Assembly (NCBI GenBank): GCA_002306815.1
Contig: DBTA01000036.1
Coordinates: forward strand, 141,442 to 205,441
DNA from: Dehalococcoidia bacterium UBA1328
Lineage (GTDB): Bacteria > Chloroflexota > Dehalococcoidia > Lucifugimonadales > Lucifugimonadaceae
Direction of reading: 5' to 3'
Length of the DNA: 64,000 bases
Shown: piece by piece, positions 62,318 to 64,000 of the stretch
How positions within the stretch are numbered: the stretch's first letter is position 1
How the letters are laid out: every line of letters begins with the position of its first letter
The notes under the pieces: generated by a model
What the model was told of the DNA's origin: nothing
Databases searched by the model: none
The model's input: only the letters and a program-made list of their open reading frames with translations
Made by a program: the position numbers and the translations under genes

Positions 62318-62809
62318 GATTGCCCGTGGTTTAGAACTTGTGATCCGCTGCTGTTTACGAGAGTCAGAATCTCACGCTGACGAAGCTTACCTATTTCTCG
62401 TCGTTGTAGTGGATTTCAAATGCAACATCTGTGATGAAAATACCAACTATTTCGGCTTCATCACTCGCACTATGTTCCATGGTTTCTCCATGCGGGAACC
62501 ATACCCACTTACCTGCCCCCACACTCCCTGGTGAGTGCGCAAATTGCCTTAAAGAACTAATATTCCGTGTTCACAAGAATGAGTATTAGCAGGATACAGA
62601 ACACTTTTAAGACAACGAATAATTCGAATTTCAGTACACGAATCTGGGTCTTTCCTTGAGCATGATTCAACCAAGGTCGACACCCAGCTTGGGTCTGTTA
62701 CTCAAGTCCGACTCGAGCGAATTCGTATCGATCGCTTTGTAAACGTTTTAGCCAGAGTTGTCGTCTAGGCCAGCCATTCTGTGTTTGGTCCTGTTGGTAT
62801 TGATTTGGG
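62318..62809. other. Large gap, mostly empty apart from a cupin remnant
   Basis: No intact gene in about 490 bases. A decayed cupin tail lies at 62394-62530; the rest (62580-62809) shows no coding pattern, repeat or RNA that I can recognise. Confidence 0.4.
62394..62530 (-). pseudogene. Decayed cupin-domain protein, C-terminal part
   Basis: Minus strand reads GAGKWVWFPHGETMEHSASD then EAEIVGIFITDVAFEIHYND to a TAG at 62394. This is the end of a ChrR-like cupin (the Gly/Pro/His barrel strand with WxxFPxGxxH). Further upstream the sense appears to switch frame near VNTEY and is stopped, so the N-terminal half is lost. Confidence 0.55.
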
Positions 62810-63673
62810 TTAGAGGGACTTCCAGTAACGACGACCTTCCCATCTGATTATCGTGCCCCAGCCGGGGAAGCTCAAATGGCTGCCTATGACTATTGAGTTG
62901 GTCGCTTCAGCCTGATCAAGAATGTCGTTTCGAGCCTTTATTCCCATGGGTCCGTCCCAGTCAGGTGAATACCTGAGCTCTGTTTCTGTCGCCTGCATTG
63001 GAGAGCCGAGAATGTCGCCCACTAGAAGCGCTCTTTCGTTTCGTGAGGCTACAAGCAAGCTCATGTGTCCTGGCGTGTGACCTGGAGTCGGGAATGCTGT
63101 TATACCAGGAGCTAACTCTGTTTCTCCGACCATGAGATCAAGCACACCTCGTTCTTGGATGGGAATAACACTCCTATTTGTTGCGGTGCCTCGGTCGGCA
63201 TCCGAAAGCATTTCTCTTGTGGTGAAGTGATTCCAATCTGCCACATGTACTCGGTATCTAGCGTTGGGGAACGAAAGTGGACGATCTTCAAGATCTTCAC
63301 GAAGATTCCAACCAACGTGGTCGCCATGAAGATGAGTCATGAATACGGTCGTAATTGAATCGAAGGGAATATGGTTCCGTTGAAAATCATTGATTAGCTC
63401 ACCTGGTGCTGGATGACCCAGCATTTCGCCGTGAGGTCCGAATCCAGTGTCCGCAAGGACTCTTTGGTCGCCTGAAGTGAATACGAAAGACCCTAGATTG
63501 TTCTGGAAGAACTGCCCGCTGAAATACTCAGGAAAGCGGTCGTAGTACGGTGCCCAAACATTCAGTGGATCGTCTGGGAATAACACTCTAGGATCGAACG
63601 ACACGCTGCCGTCCGTAAGAGCTGTTATGTGAACATCGCCAATTTGAAGAGTGTTGTTTGGTTTTAGAGCCAT
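62810..63673 (-). CDS. MBL-fold metallo-hydrolase
   Basis: Metallo-beta-lactamase-fold hydrolase of 287 residues. The metal motif THLHGDHVGWN supplies His114, His116, Asp118 and His119. His199 and His203 are in TPGHTPGHM, Asp220 in LVGDILGSP, and His266 in GSHLSFPGWG, so both metals can be bound. It resembles lactonase/N-acyl-homoserine-lactonase-like hydrolases; in this context a sugar-acid lactonase is a reasonable guess, but not proven. No signal peptide. It is transcribed towards the cupin remnant. Confidence 0.87.
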   Translation of the reverse strand: MALKPNNTLQIGDVHITALTDGSVSFDPRVLFPDDPLNVWAPYYDRFPEYFSGQFFQNNLGSFVFTSGDQRVLADTGFGPHGEMLGHPAPGELINDFQRNHIPFDSITTVFMTHLHGDHVGWNLREDLEDRPLSFPNARYRVHVADWNHFTTREMLSDADRGTATNRSVIPIQERGVLDLMVGETELAPGITAFPTPGHTPGHMSLLVASRNERALLVGDILGSPMQATETELRYSPDWDGPMGIKARNDILDQAEATNSIVIGSHLSFPGWGTIIRWEGRRYWKSL

Positions 63674-64000
63674 TGGTACCGATTTTCAGAGGTTTAGTCG
63701 CAGCAGCAATATATCCATAATCAATCAAAGTTTATGACTCCGCTGAACCTAATATTTACGTGTTTATCGTAGCCGGTATGCCAAAGACACCCAGAAACCA
63801 ATTTGTAGGTTTCTGTCATAGCCAAGTGGGTCACCTGTGTATCGTTTAGTGACGACACAAATCGTATCGAAAGCAGACGGACGCTTTACTGCCGAGTTCG
63901 AATGTCAGGTAATAAAGTTCATGTCACGGAAAAATAAAAAGGCCCTCAGATCAAACTGAGAGCCTTCTTGATTGTCTTTATGGCGATCCCGAGCAGATTC
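63674..64000. other. Right end of the window, no complete gene
   Basis: I see no gene start or end that can be supported before the window edge. It contains the terminator at 63939-63966. Confidence 0.4.
63939..63966 (-). terminator. Intrinsic terminator for a minus-strand gene beyond the right edge
   Basis: AAGGC-C-CTCAG (63939-63949) pairs with CTGAG-A-GCCTT (63956-63966), one mismatch, loop of six. On the minus strand the hairpin is followed by a T-rich tract (TTTTTATTTTT), so it would end a transcript entering from the right. Confidence 0.75.

Noticed and set aside
1..64000. tRNA, rRNA, CRISPR arrays and insertion sequences
   Set aside because: No conserved T-arm motif in intergenic gaps, no regularly spaced repeats and no transposase-like protein were seen. 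A covariance-model scan would be decisive for small RNAs.
63967..64000. End of a minus-strand gene at the right edge
   Set aside because: A short open stretch exists, but it is too short to support any product.

Overview
The window looks like a piece of a free-living bacterial chromosome, most likely Chloroflexota of the SAR202 type. The reasons are a large set of enolase-superfamily paralogs, a mix of leaderless-looking and Shine-Dalgarno starts, and many oxidoreductase, amidohydrolase and VOC genes. The taxonomy is an inference; no rRNA gene is present. I saw no transposase, integrase, CRISPR array, tRNA or rRNA.

Region 1 (1-20.3 kb) is mostly core housekeeping: the 3' part of uvrA, a lipoprotein, an MFS transporter, a hotdog thioesterase, rpiB, one enolase-superfamily dehydratase, a glycerophosphodiesterase, a two-gene CoA-transferase operon, a GrdB-like protein, ffh, fmt, dnaA, obg, nadD, pyrE and gyrB. 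The AT-rich dnaA-obg gap carries two perfect DnaA boxes and further imperfect ones, and is the best oriC candidate.

Region 2 (20.5-43 kb) opens with an acetoin/2-oxoacid dehydrogenase-type set (E1 alpha, E1 beta, E2 and an AcoX-like NAD-kinase relative; no E3), with a HAD dehalogenase inside it. A broken Gfo/Idh oxidoreductase follows, then a methyltransferase, a sulfide:quinone-reductase-like flavoprotein, a C69 peptidase, an inositol-phosphatase-like protein lacking metal ligands, a Gfo/Idh oxidoreductase, a D-aminoacylase, an SDR, a MOSC protein, leuS and a zinc dehydrogenase.

Region 3 (43-64 kb) is a catabolic accessory island: an FGGY kinase, five more enolase-superfamily enzymes, a YjhG/YagF-type (IlvD/Edd) dehydratase, an HpcH/HpaI aldolase, an anaerobic sulfatase-maturase-like radical SAM enzyme, amidohydrolases and an MBL hydrolase. 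The simplest reading is oxidative, non-phosphorylating breakdown of many sugar acids: dehydrogenase to aldonate, dehydratase to 2-keto-3-deoxy acid, aldolase to pyruvate plus an aldehyde. Two tandem enolase paralogs carry Asn in place of the first metal-binding Asp.

A second theme is decay. Eight loci are visibly broken or interrupted: GAF protein, histidine phosphatase, Gfo/Idh, an unidentified gene, an amidohydrolase with one TGA, an AstE/M19 chimera, an OmpR-type regulator and a cupin. A dispersed palindromic repeat family sits in several intergenic gaps.
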